Source: Owenia fusiformis
Taxonomy: Eukaryota > Annelida > Polychaeta > Sabellida > Oweniidae
Length of the DNA: 64,000 nucleotides
Direction: 5' to 3'
NCBI GenBank assembly: GCA_903813345.2
Contig: CAIIXF020000010.1
Location: forward strand, 15,370,181 to 15,434,180
Made by a program: the position numbers and the translations under genes. Positions 1 through 11,327 of the stretch are shown here, one piece after another; positions within the stretch are counted from its first letter, which is position 1, and every line of letters starts with the position of its first letter. A model generated the notes under the pieces. It worked only from the letters and a program-made list of their open reading frames with translations. It did not search any database and was not told the DNA's origin.

Positions 1-453
1 ACTATTAGTTCAGATTTTTCATTCGCTAGTTGGTCAGTTCTATGCTCAAATGGTGAAAGTTGAGCACTTTGCTCTATCCTACTTTCTCCAATGAAATATT
101 TTAAGAAAAGATTTGCTTTTTGAAGCCTTGTGACAGCTGACCTATTTAAAGTATGATTATATAACACAGAGATGAGATTACTAATTTTTTTACCCAAAAG
201 GTCTTTGATCATTGGCCTATATTCTTTCGAATTAACAGATTTTTCTCGAGTTTTGTTCACAATATTAACTTTCATAATTTGTCTTCTTATTATTTTTATC
301 GTCAATAACTAACTTGGATTGTTCTCAAATTGATTTAAGTGGTTAAATCTTTGCGACTTTTTGTAGAGACGGTCCCTTTGTTAAACGACTGGCCTTAACA
401 CGACCTTAGTATGATCCAAGTACTGAAGCAGTCAGTTTAAATAAAGATAGACA
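1..453. other. non-coding, no recognisable feature
   Basis: No convincing exon or RNA gene was seen on either strand. The end of the stretch (about 387-440) carries the first copy of a motif with GATCCAAGTACTGAAG that recurs at 1027-1080 on the far side of an inserted element. The region is probably the last intron of the vWA gene whose terminal exon lies at 1220-1375. Confidence 0.4.
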
Positions 454-1143
454 AAAACAACACACAAGTTTAAAGATGAATATTATAAAAGATGTTAAAC
501 CATATGCTATGTATTATTTATCATTTTAAAGATAAATAATTACCAAACAATATAACACCATCCGATTGAAGAATCTTTCTTTTCTTGTGGAGTTAGAGGC
601 TAAAATTGACACCAGGGGCATCATGAGCAACCTAAAATCAGAAAATTAAAATTTTCCAATTTCCCTTCATATTGCAGTCACGGCTGCACTCAAAATGCCT
701 GATCGAAACATTACAAATCCATTTAAAAGTAATACACAACCGAAAGTTCATTAATCCGATATAAGTATTATGGTTGAATTTTCCACTTAAATACAAATTT
801 CCAGTGTCAATTTTAACCTCTAACTCCAAAGAAAAACAAATGTTTTTCAATCGGATGGTGTATTGTTAGGAAATGATTTATCTTTTAAATGAAACACATA
901 ATACATGGAATGGTTCAACATATATCATATGTCATGATATTCATCTTTAAACTTGTAAAAATAAATAAATCTTTAAACTTGTGTATTGTTTTTTGGCCCA
1001 CGCTGTAGTTCTACCTCTTTCCCAGTACGACTGGTCTTAACACAAACCTTTATGATCCAAGTACTGAAGGAGTCACTTTAAGCCCCTCTTAACTAGTTCT
1101 ACTATACCACGTTCCCAGTATGACTGGTCCTAACACGTTAAGC
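387..1143. repeat. imperfect direct repeats split by a foldback element
   Basis: A block reading ACTGGYCTTAACAC, then ATGATCCAAGTACTGAAG, then AGTCASTTTA, occurs at 387-440 and 1027-1080. A shorter third copy (CCAGTATGACTGGTCCTAACACG) starts near 1111, at about 85-bp spacing from the second. This looks like a short minisatellite into which the element at 454-996 inserted. Confidence 0.5.
454..996. mobile_element. MITE-like foldback, about 0.54 kb
   Basis: The two ends are inverted copies. CACACAAGTTTAAAGATGAA near 465 is matched in reverse complement by CTTTAAACTTGTGTATTG near 972. The inner arms also match: ACACCATCCGATTGAAGAAT at about 557 pairs with TTTTTCAATCGGATGGTGT at about 842. The arms are roughly 150-200 bp with a short loop and there is no coding capacity. 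The family is not identified. Confidence 0.6.
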
Positions 1144-1219
1144 CTAGTTTAGTTTATTGAAGCCGGGGCGCAGAGTCTCTTTTGCACTTTTTTGATAAAA
1201 TCTGAATTTTATTTTCCAG

Positions 1220-1375
1220 CCAATGTGGCCATCCACTATCCTGCGATTAAACAGTCCTGGCAAGAAATGTATCTGTGAAAGCTGTCTGATTGGTGACTGC
1301 ATACCACCGAATTTACGGAAGATGTGGACAAAAGAACGGAGGCGTTGGATGAAATCACAAAAGAACAAGGTCTAA
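1220..1375 (+). CDS. terminal exon of an upstream secreted vWA-family gene (partial)
   Basis: A 52-codon exon follows a good acceptor (TTTTATTTTCCAG at 1207-1219), is in phase 0 like the last exons of the downstream paralogues, and ends in TAA at 1373-1375. It encodes a PxWPST start, then the family signature KKCICESCLIGDCIPP, then a basic tail (RKMWTKERRRWMK). This aligns with the last exons at 9588-9758, 16242-16385 and 28502-28639, all of which keep CxCExCLxxxCIP. The remaining exons lie before position 1, so this is the most upstream member visible in the array. The sequence shows an acceptor, an open frame and the conserved cysteines; that it is expressed is an inference. Confidence 0.8.
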   Translation, partial: PMWPSTILRLNSPGKKCICESCLIGDCIPPNLRKMWTKERRRWMKSQKNKV

Positions 1376-2365
1376 TTTTACGACGTCATCAATAACAAGT
1401 TGAATATTTTTGGATTATAACTCATGACATCACACTGTTCTATATAATACAAAATTGACATTTGCTGAAATAAAATGGCCATAAAAAGGAACATCATTCT
1501 TAAGGATATTTATCACATAGACGAACCATGTCTAGAATACCAAAATATAAGGATTTTAAATGTTTTAAAGATATATTTTATGTCACTTAAATAATGGGTA
1601 AAATAACAATTATTAATTAAATATTCTACAATGAAGAAATATATGAAAGAAGATGTTCGATATGACTTTCTTCAATAGCAATAACAATTCTCAATCTGTA
1701 AAACGTTTTAAGTTATCTGTATAATTAACATATTAGAGAAGTTAAGCAATACTACTTGTAAACCACGAACGCGAAGGCGTGCGCAGGTTTTTCTCAGGAC
1801 GTGACATCATATTTTTTCTACTTGTTTCCCGGTTAACGTTCATTGCAACGTGAAGAATCAAAGTCTAGGTATGTGGTTCCGTAAACGATTTGTAGAACTT
1901 TATCAAGCTCTATCTATATATCTATATATATATTAGGTCAATATATCAATTTTCATTATATAACCAACCAATTTTTGACCATCCTGTATATATTTAGTCA
2001 AACTGTCAACAATTAATTATGTTTATTATTATTTATTTGTGTGTAACTACAACCTATATACACTACGTCCTTAACCTAAAATGTTAGTTTGCGTCGTATA
2101 TCAATAAAACATACAATATATTGTATTTGAAAGTGATGTGGCACATTTACATCTCAGCTTCTATACTACACGATGCCCTGTTTGACCATGAACTTGATAA
2201 ATTGACGTTACCTGGCATATTCAATAACATCAATATCCATAACGACCTTTTCCTTGGAAATGATTTGCATTAGGCAAATATATTATTTAAATGATTGAAT
2301 AATATTTAAGTGTCTTAAAAGAAATCAATGTAGTGTATGTCCAGTCAATTATAATTAAAGGTCCC
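1376..2365. other. intergenic, AT-rich
   Basis: No gene was recognised. The stretch contains a short TATATC/TATATA microsatellite around 1908-1935 and otherwise unique AT-rich sequence. Confidence 0.4.
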
Positions 2366-2370
2366 ATGTG

Positions 2371-4446
2371 CACAGGCTGGTATCGAAAAAATTGTCCGCT
2401 GTGACGGAGCGTGCTATTTTGCATAGAAACACTAGGAAATCCACACAATTTATATTTTTACTCATATGTTTTGCTATATCAAAGAAAATTACTGACTCAA
2501 TGCAATGGGTATATCATTTGCGGGTAACTTTAACTTCTGTTTGAAGTCCAACAACGCTAAGAGTAAAAGCTATTGAAAACGGCGTCGGAGTATCATACTC
2601 CAAAATGTACCAATTCTTTTATTTCTTTTTAATGATACAATATAGCGACACAATAATATTTACATATGTTTTCAGCATAACTCTGAAGGTATTAATGAGA
2701 TCTTTATGTATTGGGTATTTTTAATTTTTTCAATAAAAAATAATGTTTAAATTTTTTGTCCGCTGTGACGGAGCAGTTTCAAATCTGAAATACGTTAAGA
2801 ATTTAGATTTATAATATATCTCTTTATAACTACACGTTAGAGGAGGGAGCGTATCAAATCTCTTTCTTAATGTATTCTGAAAAATAAAACGGAATAAAAG
2901 TACACAATTCAAATTCTGAGATGTATATACGACCACTCTTCAAGCTTCTTTTCTCAGTTTGTACTGAAATCCAAGTTATGCATGGTAACTCATGAAAATG
3001 ATATAGTCAACTTTATTTCAGTATAGGGTATTTGCCTTTCGTTGTGCCTACTGTGGATCCATCACCTGACATGGCCATTTTTTATGGTAACTTATATACA
3101 GTAATATTATGTGGTAAAAGGTTATACATCTGTCGGAATACAGGATGTCTGTGCGCTATTTCGAATAAATTCATATTATCCCTATTTATGTTACGCGGTA
3201 AACACGATACAAAAATATGCCATATTCCGCAACGAATATGCCATATTCACTTGCGGTGTATGACAGATTCACCTGTGGTATATGGTATACACACTAACCA
3301 ATGAGAACGTGATACGGAAGTATGCAATTGTCAATTGCATCGATTGAACGAACAAGTAAAACTTTATAAATTATTAAAATGATTACTGAATCAACAGTAC
3401 AGTTTATCGAATACATCAACGTATGCAGAAGTATCACTCACCAATCTCACGTAATAAACTTACCCAATCAATCCAGGATTACATTCAGAGTCGATTCTCG
3501 CAACCAATCAAACCAAGTCTTTCTGTATCACGTTGTTCACCTGCGGAATATGTCATATTCAACTGCTGTATATGGCATATTCAGCAAGTGAGTATGACAT
3601 ATTCTGAAGGTGAGTATCGGGTATTCACTGAATTCAATGCATCACATATTCACTGCGAAATATCGCATACTCACCTGCGGAATATGCCATATACCGCAGG
3701 TGAGTATGGCATATTCACCCGTATCACAAATACCGCGCAACCATGAATATATGCCATATTCCGCGTAACAATTTACACTACACGTGACATTCTAAGACGT
3801 CTTGGCGAAAACGTATTAGAAATATTATGTTGAGTTTACACCATGTTGATTTATGTTGATTTCAGTACAAACCTCCGAAAAATGCTAAGAGTTTTTATAT
3901 CTCAGATTTACATTACCCCAGATCTCCCAGAGGCTACTTGTCATAATTTAGGAAAGTGATTTGTGACGTTCTCTCTTCTTATGGTACTTTTAAAAGGTAT
4001 AATTTGAATCTTAAATTCTTAACGTAGTTCACAGTTAAAACTGCTCCGTCAATGCGGACAAAAAATGTAAACATTATTTTTTATAAAAAATATTAAAAAT
4101 ACCCAATACATCAAGATATCATTAATACCTTCAGAGTTATCCTTAAAACATATGTAAATATTATTGTGTCGCTATATTGTACCATTAAAAAGAAATAAAA
4201 GAAATGGTACATTTTGGAGCATGATACCCCGGCGCCGTTTTCAATAGCTCTTACTCTTAGCGTTGTTGGACTTCAAACAAAAGTTAAAGTTACCCGCAAA
4301 TGATATACCCATTGCATTGAGTAAGAAACTTTCTTTGGTATAGCGAAACATATGAGTAAAAAAATAAATTGTGTTGGTTTCTTAGTGTTTCTATGCAAAA
4401 TAGCACGCTCCGTCACAGCGGACAAATTTTTCGATACCAGCCTGTG
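2371..4446. mobile_element. 2.08-kb long-TIR transposon without coding capacity, 5-bp target duplication
   Basis: The ends are CACAGGCTGGTATCG (2371) and its reverse complement CGATACCAGCCTGTG (ending 4446). Both are flanked by ATGTG (2366-2370 and 4447-4451), a convincing target-site duplication. The arms match for at least 430 bp and more weakly to about 560 bp. Each arm carries the motif GTCCGCTGTGACGGAGC twice in the same orientation (left arm near 2391 and 2758). The interior is a short-unit satellite rather than a transposase, so the element must be mobilised in trans. No superfamily was assigned; the long TIR and short duplication are the only clues. Confidence 0.75.
3190..3765. repeat. 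satellite of palindromic ATATGCCATATTC units
   Basis: About 20-22-bp units alternate between GAATATGCCATATTC-like palindromes and CACCTGCGG / CCGCAGGTGAG spacers, in both orientations. Examples lie at 3215-3260, 3540-3600 and 3670-3720. Short apparent ORFs through the block are repeat artefacts. A lone similar palindrome occurs near 22895. Confidence 0.65.
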
Positions 4447-4449
4447 ATG

Positions 4450-4631
4450 TGGAGTTTGAAAATATGTTTCTTTATTCATTTACTACTTTTTCTAACTTTA
4501 AATGTTATTTGAGATTTTTCAATAATAAAGTATTTGAAAAAAATGTTGAAATATTCAAAGGAGGAGGGAAAGTATCGCAACAGATTTCGGACAGTCATAT
4601 GTTGGATTTTGGCTATTTTCTGAGGATTTAA
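4450..4631 (+). other. short open stretch with KGGGKVSQQISDS motif, possible decayed exon
   Basis: This stretch encodes a segment with KGGGKVSQQISDS followed by a GYF-type ending. Related peptides are encoded at 47870-47930 on the minus strand (KGLGKLSQTISDS) and near 17846 on the plus strand (KGGRKVSQQIS). Conservation at the peptide level suggests pieces of one dispersed coding repeat or decayed exons of a gene family. The family was not recognised. Confidence 0.3.
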
Positions 4632-4659
4632 ACAGATGCATATGTTAGACGAACGCATA

Positions 4660-5372
4660 ACACCCCAGTCACATTTCCTACGGCGACCTTGCGGTCTATC
4701 ATTTCTGCGGCCAGTAACATTTCTACGCTCGCCGTGAAATTTCTGCGCTCTCATACTTTTGCAGTCACATTTCCCACGGCAGCCGCACGGTGAATTTTAA
4801 ATATCTGTTGATAAATAATACTTTTTTCATTTTTTTTTATTTACATCGGGACAATTTATAAATGTTATTCATAGTGCTAGGATGTAATATCAAATGAAAA
4901 GTGATCGTGAAACATTGACAAACAATGATTCAATCTTGTTGAGCCAGTTGATTTCTACGGGGACCTCAGAAATGAACTCTGAGTTATAATTTCTACGCCT
5001 TCCCCGCGGCCTGTAAAAATCTGAAGGCGAGCGTAGTTTTCCTACGCTCGCCGCAGAAATACACTGATTTAATTGATCTGCGGTCGACGCACGCCCTCCG
5101 TACGACAAATGTGACTGGGGTGTTAGCTTTACACCCCCAGTCATATTTCCTACGGCGACCGTATGGTCTATCATTTCTGCGGTCAGTAACATTTTTACGC
5201 TTGCCCTAGAATTTCTGCGGTCGGATACACATGGCTACATTTCCTACGGCAGTCTAACGGCGAACTTTGAATTTCTGTTGATAAATGTTAATGTTTGTTT
5301 TTAATTTATTTACATTAGTACAATTTATAAATTTTATTTATAGCGCTAGGATATATTATCAAATAAAAATGT
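4660..5372. repeat. direct repeat pair, about 235 bp each, 475-bp spacing
   Basis: The block at about 4663-4898 (beginning CAGTCACATTTCCTACGGCG) recurs at about 5139-5370. The two share the TCTATCATTTCTGCGG and GTAACATTT segments and the later ATAAATTT/GCTAGGATRTAATATCAAAT tail. Between them lies another G/C-rich part with TTTCTACG and CGCAGAAAT motifs. This is a dispersed repeat without coding potential. Confidence 0.6.
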
Positions 5373-5584
5373 GTTGAATCGGTTACATTGACACATAAGT
5401 AAGTTAATCTGTTGTAATTTAGGTTGCTGTGGTACATAAAACAGTATACCTTCAGTATACCTTATTGCGTTGTGTTCACAGCAAAGATCTGACAGCAAAT
5501 CTGACGTGAAAATCTGTTTCCAAAGACATAACCCATCAAAACACTACGGCAGACGCAAGATTTAAACTTAACTTAGAATATTTA

Positions 5585-5851
5585 GAATATTAATAAGTAA
5601 ACCGTTCGGCCAAACATGTACGTCCAAGATTGAATAGACTAACTGGGTACTAAATAATGATATAATATATAATACAAACAATAACATGAGCTATGGTACA
5701 ATTGATAGTTTAATAAATTAAACAATGTATACTTCAAGTTCAAGTTGTTCATATTCATCTTCCAGGGCATTCAAACCAGGAGTCTTAAATGATTGAAATA
5801 TTAAACGTTTCTTACATGTTTGTATATTAGAGAAGTTTATGGATAGGAAAT
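5585..5851 (+). promoter_or_regulatory. upstream region conserved between the two close vWA paralogues
   Basis: The region before the start codon resembles 11036-11327 upstream of the next gene. Shared blocks include CCAAACATGTAC, ATACAAACAATAA, ATACTTCAAGTT and TATTAGAGAAGTTTATGGA just before the ATG. It probably contains the promoter and 5' UTR. No TATA box or factor site was identified, and some of the similarity may simply reflect recent duplication. Confidence 0.45.
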
Positions 5852-8800
5852 ATGAACGGGAAAATAATAATAATTTTCTTTTTAACTGGATATTTATTCG
5901 TGGACAGTTTGGCACAACAAAAATATGGTACGTTTTAGAACAAACTGGTTACAGGTGGCTTTAGGTTCTATATTATTATACTACAAGTATAAATCCGATT
6001 TCTGATTCATCTGTTCATGCAATATAATTAAAGCCTAATTAATCCAGTACTTGTAAATGTGATTTTGGGCACATTGGTAATTATCAAACGGAGTAAGCTC
6101 GTGTACCTGCATCAATGTAGCAAATTCAAAATGGCGCATGAATGTGCAAAGGGCTGACAGACGCTAAATAATTTATTGCACATATTTTATTATGTTACTT
6201 ACAACAACTTAGTTATTTTGTGAATCAATCTTGTCTTGACTTTGCAGTCAAGTGTGGACTTGATATATTATGGGTTTTTGATACGTCATGCAGTATAAGC
6301 GAATCAAACCGCACATTGATAAGGAATTTTATCAAAGATGTTGCTGATAACTTTAACTACGGGGCAAATCCAAAACAAACGTTGGTAAGCAAGTTACATC
6401 ATTGTCGAGTCTTCTAAATGAAGGAACCAGTGCATGATGTTTACGTCATTTCTGTATAGAATTTCCAACCGGTCGAGTAAAGGTGTGTACCTTAAGACAT
6501 CAATTCTTCAGTACATAATTGATAGGCCACATGTACAGGGTAATCCAAAAAACAAAATCGCCAAAAAGTGTAATCATTTAAAGCATTGCAATTGACTTGT
6601 TTTCTATGTTCACAAACTGTATGCACTTTAAATGCCAATATAGCATCAAACTCCTTCCATTTTCGATTAATTATATTTTGCTGGAAATGTTCCAAAAATG
6701 GACATACAGTTTGGAAACCTACAATGATGTTTAAATTGAAGAATGAACCAATGATCAAGAAATTCTCGTATTTAATGAGGTTTTGTGATAATAAAGGTAC
6801 ACAGAGAACCCTTGGGGAAATCTCTGACGTATGTGTCATTCGAATGTATTAATAAGCCTCTGGCGTCATATGTTTGATGTTATTCACCAGTGGAACCACC
6901 CGAAGTGTTTTGAGGTGTACCCATGGCTTTCATTTTTATTTAGATGGCCTACATATTCATCTTCTTTATCTTGAGCTCGTGTTTCCTTAATTGTTTGCGC
7001 TTTTGACTACACATACTGTCTCAATGATTTCTCTAGATTTTATCTGAAAGAATTTTACAGTTCTGTTTTTGGGTCACCCATCACCCTGTATAATTTTAAT
7101 TTACAGATGAGTGTCCTTACGTTTGACAAAGGGACGGAGCATCAGTTTTATTTCAAACAAGCAAAGAGTGTTTCTAAATTCAAAAGGATGGCATCAAAGA
7201 TCGATTTAAATGCTGTTAAATGCAAGACACTTACATGGCAAGCTCTTCAACGTGCTCCAACATATTTTGAAACGGTTAATGGAGGACGTGAGGAAGCGAC
7301 TGATGTTATACTTCTCGTCAGCGACGGGGTTACCTACCCTAGAAGGAAGGCATATAAGACAATTGCAGCTGCCCAACAATTCAAACTAATGTAAGTATGA
7401 ACTTTGGGAATTTTGACCAAATAATAGCCTAAATTTTGAGATGGAAGCTAAAATTTTATTTATTTGAAATGTGATTTGTAGGTCTGTAAGATTCTCCATA
7501 GAAGCCCGTGTTATAAAATGAAAAGTTAAATATCATTGAGCCCAGAAAAATTGGGCCCAAAAATATTTTGGGCAAAAAAGGCCTTTAGGCTCAAAAGGTT
7601 GGCTTTTTTGATCATTACTGGACCTTTAAAGGCCTTTTTTGATTTAAAGCCAGATTTTGAAGAAAATGAATTTAAAAATTTCAAAATTTGGGCCCACTTT
7701 TTGGTTTAAGGGGCCCAGATTTTTTTCCGCACAAGCGCAGAAGTTTTTTCCAGACCTGAAATTTGCCCCCCCCCCCTGTTGGTTCCAAGATCCGCCCCTG
7801 CCACCACCTTACACAATGTGCATAAAGGTCCTGTGCGTGTGTGTTAACAATCGGACAAAGCCTCTTTATCGAACCTTGAATTTGTTTGGTTCCATTCAAA
7901 AAATGATTCAATATGATCGATCAAGAACAGTCACTCATTAATTTGTGGTTTTAGATATGAACTATTAATTTTTGCTTTGCCAAACCAATATGGAAACGAT
8001 GGGCTTGGTGAGTTGGAAACTATGGCAAATGATGTCAGTGGGAGAATATTAAAACCCGGTCAATTTGAACAATTACCAAGATATGTAAAGAAACTCAGGA
8101 GGGCGCTATGCGCTGGTAATTATACTAGTTAATTGTATAAATATAATGTATTATATAGGTAATTGTATAAATATAAATATTATATAGGTAGATAATAAAA
8201 TATATACAGATATTTTCAGACAAAAAAACTTTAAAATGTGTAAGAAAAGAGCGTGTACAACTTAAAGGAGGTCTCAATTGATGAGATACCATAGATTTTA
8301 AGAAAAATATAATATGTAAAGAACTTATAAGCTTGTTAAATAGTTGTTTATGTCTGCCCTATACTTAGTCAGGAAACCAGAAGATACGACAACAAAACCG
8401 ACATTACCGCCAATTGTGTTGACCCCTGATAAAAAGGTGACATCAAATCCGACGCGTGAACCCGGATCTTTTACTGACAGTACTACCGTGGAACGACGGA
8501 TTGTTGATCCACAAGATGAAGGGCTAATTTCAATAACATCAACGGACGCCACAACACCCGACGACCAGACAGTTAAGCCAACTCGACACACCAAAATACT
8601 CCCTGACAGTACCACCACGGCATCGAGAGATGGTCCCATACAGGGAGGAGAACCATTAATCCCATCAACAGATGCCACAACACCCGACGACCAGACAGTT
8701 AAACCAGCTAGTGTTTTATGTCCATTTGGGTTCCATGATGAAACGCACAAAGACTCTTGCCAAATATTTATGTCTGCTTGTGACTTAGAAAACGAAAAGT

Positions 8801-9758
8801 GTTGCGGCTGTGGCTTTGCATTTGCCCATCCAGACAATGGGACATTGGTGAGTTGATTTGGTGGTGACTGTAGATCACTTTCATTCTTTTCTAAGCTTAA
8901 TGCTGAGTAAAAGTAATGAAGTAATGCATTTGATTTGAACTCATATATATTGCCACGTGACTCGTTGTCTGCATCAAAAATGGATGCCAATATATAATAG
9001 ACTGTAACAAAAACTGGATTACCGAAAGGAAATCATGTCAATTACATTGCGCAAAGGTGATACTCCACTGATGGTACTGTTGGAAAGGGAGAAGAGAAAA
9101 ATTGAAATCAAGTTGTATCAGATATAACCAATGAGAAAGGCTGAAATTATATCTATTTCAGGTGTAGATAATTTTGATGACGAAATGATTTGATTTACTA
9201 AAAATATTTGACTTGTGATGGTGGTCTTGATTTTGAATTTTAAAAAATTGTTTAAGATTCGAATAGATGGCGGAAAAGTGGTCACATCTTGATTTTGGTG
9301 GCATTTTTCTATAGACATTTTGAGTTCTAAAGGGGACTTATGACTTATATCTCGTGGTATATGGAGTTAGGTACTTGAAATCTTCGTCTTTTTAAGCTGA
9401 TGGTTTTCACAATTGAATCGTATTAGGCCATCTAATTGTGGAATATCCTAAACATGCCCATATCACTCAGATGGTATTGGTATATAAACCAAATGGAGCA
9501 TCTAAGCAATTGGAAAATATTTTTGTTAAGCTAATTAATCAAGGATCCACAGAAGCTAAGTCATATTTGATAACTTTCTTATTTCAGCCGCAGTGGCCAA
9601 CTACTGTGTTGTATCAAGGAAAGTGTTATTGCGAATTGTGTTTGAATCCTGGCTGTATTCCTCCACACATAAAGGACAAATGGGCCAAGGAAAAGAGGCA
9701 ATGGGAAAAATCACGAAATAGTATTCGTTCAAATAACTTATATCGAAGAAGGAATTGA
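5852..9758 (+). CDS. secreted von Willebrand factor A domain protein with Cys-rich C-terminus (copy 1, 435 aa)
   Basis: Six exons: 5852-5927, 6248-6384, 7107-7390, 7955-8115, 8369-8847 and 9588-9758. All have GT-AG introns and a consistent phase (1,0,2,1,0), giving 435 codons plus TGA. Exon 1 is a signal peptide (MNGKIIIIFFLTGYLFVDSL). Exons 2-4 form a vWA domain (about residues 28-219): the MIDAS DTSCSIS is at 37-43, KTLTW supplies the MIDAS threonine near 112, and LLVSDG contains the MIDAS aspartate near 144. Exon 5 gives a Thr/Pro-rich linker with two TDATTPDDQTVKP modules, then CPFGF...DSCQIFM...CCGC. Exon 6 gives CYCELCLNPGCIPP and a basic tail. A vWA domain with an intact MIDAS normally binds ligand through a divalent metal; the extracellular location follows from the signal peptide. 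The C-terminal Cys motifs are not a family I recognise. The ATG chosen keeps the signal peptide in frame; an ATG at 5839 is out of frame. Confidence 0.88.
6536..7088. mobile_element. mariner/Tc1-type MITE in intron 2 of vWA copy 1
   Basis: TA-flanked ends read CAGGGTAATCCAAAAAAC (from 6536) and GTTTTTGGGTCACCC...CACCCTG (to 7088). No transposase is present. The right end sits only 18 bp before exon 3 (7107). The same end (TTCTGTTTTTGGATCACCCA) lies before exon 3 of copy 2 (about 13651-13670), so the insertion predates that gene duplication. Confidence 0.6.
7535..7800. mobile_element. hAT-like element end / dispersed repeat in intron 3
   Basis: GGGCCCAAAA-type sequence and a C9 tract lead to TTCCAAGATCCGCCCCTG. 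The same C-tract plus GATCCGCCCCTG end closes the element at 40609, and CGGATCCGCCACTG occurs near 10000. The family carries CAGNGGCGGATC termini, as in many invertebrate hAT-like elements. The left boundary is unclear. Confidence 0.4.
8118..8195. repeat. short AT tandem repeat in intron 4
   Basis: A unit of about 30 bp (AATTGTATAAATATAA then TATTATATAGGT) is repeated about two and a half times directly after the exon 4 donor of vWA copy 1. Confidence 0.6.
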
Positions 9759-11035
9759 AGGTTTGGAATAGATTCCTGAATCTCCAAAGGAAACAATGGA
9801 ATTCGAACTAGTTTAATCTACAAGAGAACGGTGATATTCCGGCTTTTGTATACAGGGTGTTTTATATGTATGCACCCCCCATAAACTCATACATGTAGTA
9901 CAGCCACCCTATCATTTTGTTCACTATGGAAAATTACCTTAGATTGCAATGCAATTTCTGGGCCCACTAAGGGGGGGGGGGGCATCCCCCGGATCCGCCA
10001 CTGCATATATATTATAGTTTTTCGGTTGAAATCGTTATGCTAAAATTCCTATGAATTCCAAAGTTATGGGCCTATCTTTGTTGAAAAGAAGTATTATTTA
10101 AGGAATAAAGACCGAGATTTTATGATTTATGGCGTAATATATGACCGAAAATTTTATTCTGTTCATTGTTAAAAAACCGAAATCGCGTAGCGATTGAGGT
10201 CTTTGACAATGGCCAGAATAAATTTTGAGGTCATATATTTCACATAAATCATAAAATCGAGGTCTTTGTTACGATTCTAATATGATCAACAGACATGAAA
10301 CACGATTTTTTGCATTTATGAATTTTATTGGTCATACATACTCCAATATAGACCAGTAAATCAATTGTTCTAGCTTGTGTGACGTCACGTATCATATTAG
10401 ACTATGTTATGAATCTCTGCATCGTTGGTTTCAATCAGTAACAAACTTTCAAAATGTAGTTATCTCTTCCTCACTTTTTAGACTTAAATGGGTTCGTTTT
10501 TCGTACGATCGTAACTTACGATTCCGAGAAAACCATTTGTCTCTGTTTTGATGAACAATGACTTACGACCAAATCGTAAGTAACGATGGTTTCAAAAACA
10601 GATCCATGGTTCAGAAATTAATGATCAATTTGATGGTTTTTCTAAGTCGCCAAACATAACTAGACACAGTGACAGGCTTAAACACGCAATCCAGAAGGGA
10701 ACTTCCAGTTGTCAAACTTAAAGGAGTGTAATTTTTTTTATTTCATTTATTTTCGTCTCGCAGCAGGTTTATTTTACAAATACTAGAAGTACTAAAATAA
10801 CATTAAAAACACTGCCCCAGCCAGTGCGGTCTATAATATCTCCTTTTGCAACACAAAAAATTTGAATAAAACTCGTAAAAATATTATTCAAACCTGTTTT
10901 TTGAATTTAATTGAATTTTTCACATATTGCGTATAGATTATATTGAGTAAGACTACAGTATTTATGAAGTGAAAGTGGTTTAAACTTTGCACGTGTTCTT
11001 TAATGTAGACCTTGCTATTGAGGATATTAAGTAAA
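9759..11035. other. intergenic with small repeats
   Basis: No gene was seen. The region contains a TA-flanked mariner-like end (TACAGGGTGTTTTATATG, about 9853), a G-tract plus GGATCCGCCACTG hAT-like end near 9970-10004, and the palindrome listed at 10100-10275. A smaller foldback at about 10505-10600 is built around TCGTAACTTACGAT / ATCGTAAGTAACGAT. Confidence 0.4.
10100..10275. repeat. inverted repeat with arms of about 80-90 bp
   Basis: AATAAAGACCGAGATTTTAT pairs with ATAAAATCGAGGTCTTTGTT. Inside, ATATGACCGAAAATTTTATTC pairs with GAATAAATTTTGAGGTCATA, and the loop is close to GAAATCGCGTAGCGATTGAG. This is a typical non-autonomous foldback between the two vWA genes. Confidence 0.6.
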
Positions 11036-11327
11036 TCGTCTGACCAAACATGTACAACTATAATATGACCTGGATGATATAATAAATGATACAAACAATA
11101 AATCATATATGCTATTGCATACTTCAAGTTTAAGTTGATTAATAAGATAGAGTACGTATGGTTCCAAATCCATATCATATAGTGTTTATCATCCATGTTA
11201 TTATGAGTGTTTATACCAGGAGATTTAGATAAATGAAATATGCAAACGAACAAACCCTATTAAACGAAAACATTTCTTATTTGTCTCTATATTAAAGAAG
11301 TTTATGGACAGGATATGGACAGGAGCT
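11036..11327 (+). promoter_or_regulatory. conserved upstream region of vWA copy 2
   Basis: It is homologous to 5585-5851, sharing CCAAACATGTACA, ATACAAACAATAA, CATACTTCAAGTT and ATTAAAGAAGTTTATGGACAG. It ends at the signal-peptide ATG (11328). It probably contains the promoter and 5' UTR; no element was resolved. Confidence 0.45.

Noticed and set aside
4476-5192. Minus-strand ORFs rich in Arg/Gly as coding
   Set aside because: They run through a G/C-containing direct repeat pair; the open frames follow the repeat and have no family resemblance.
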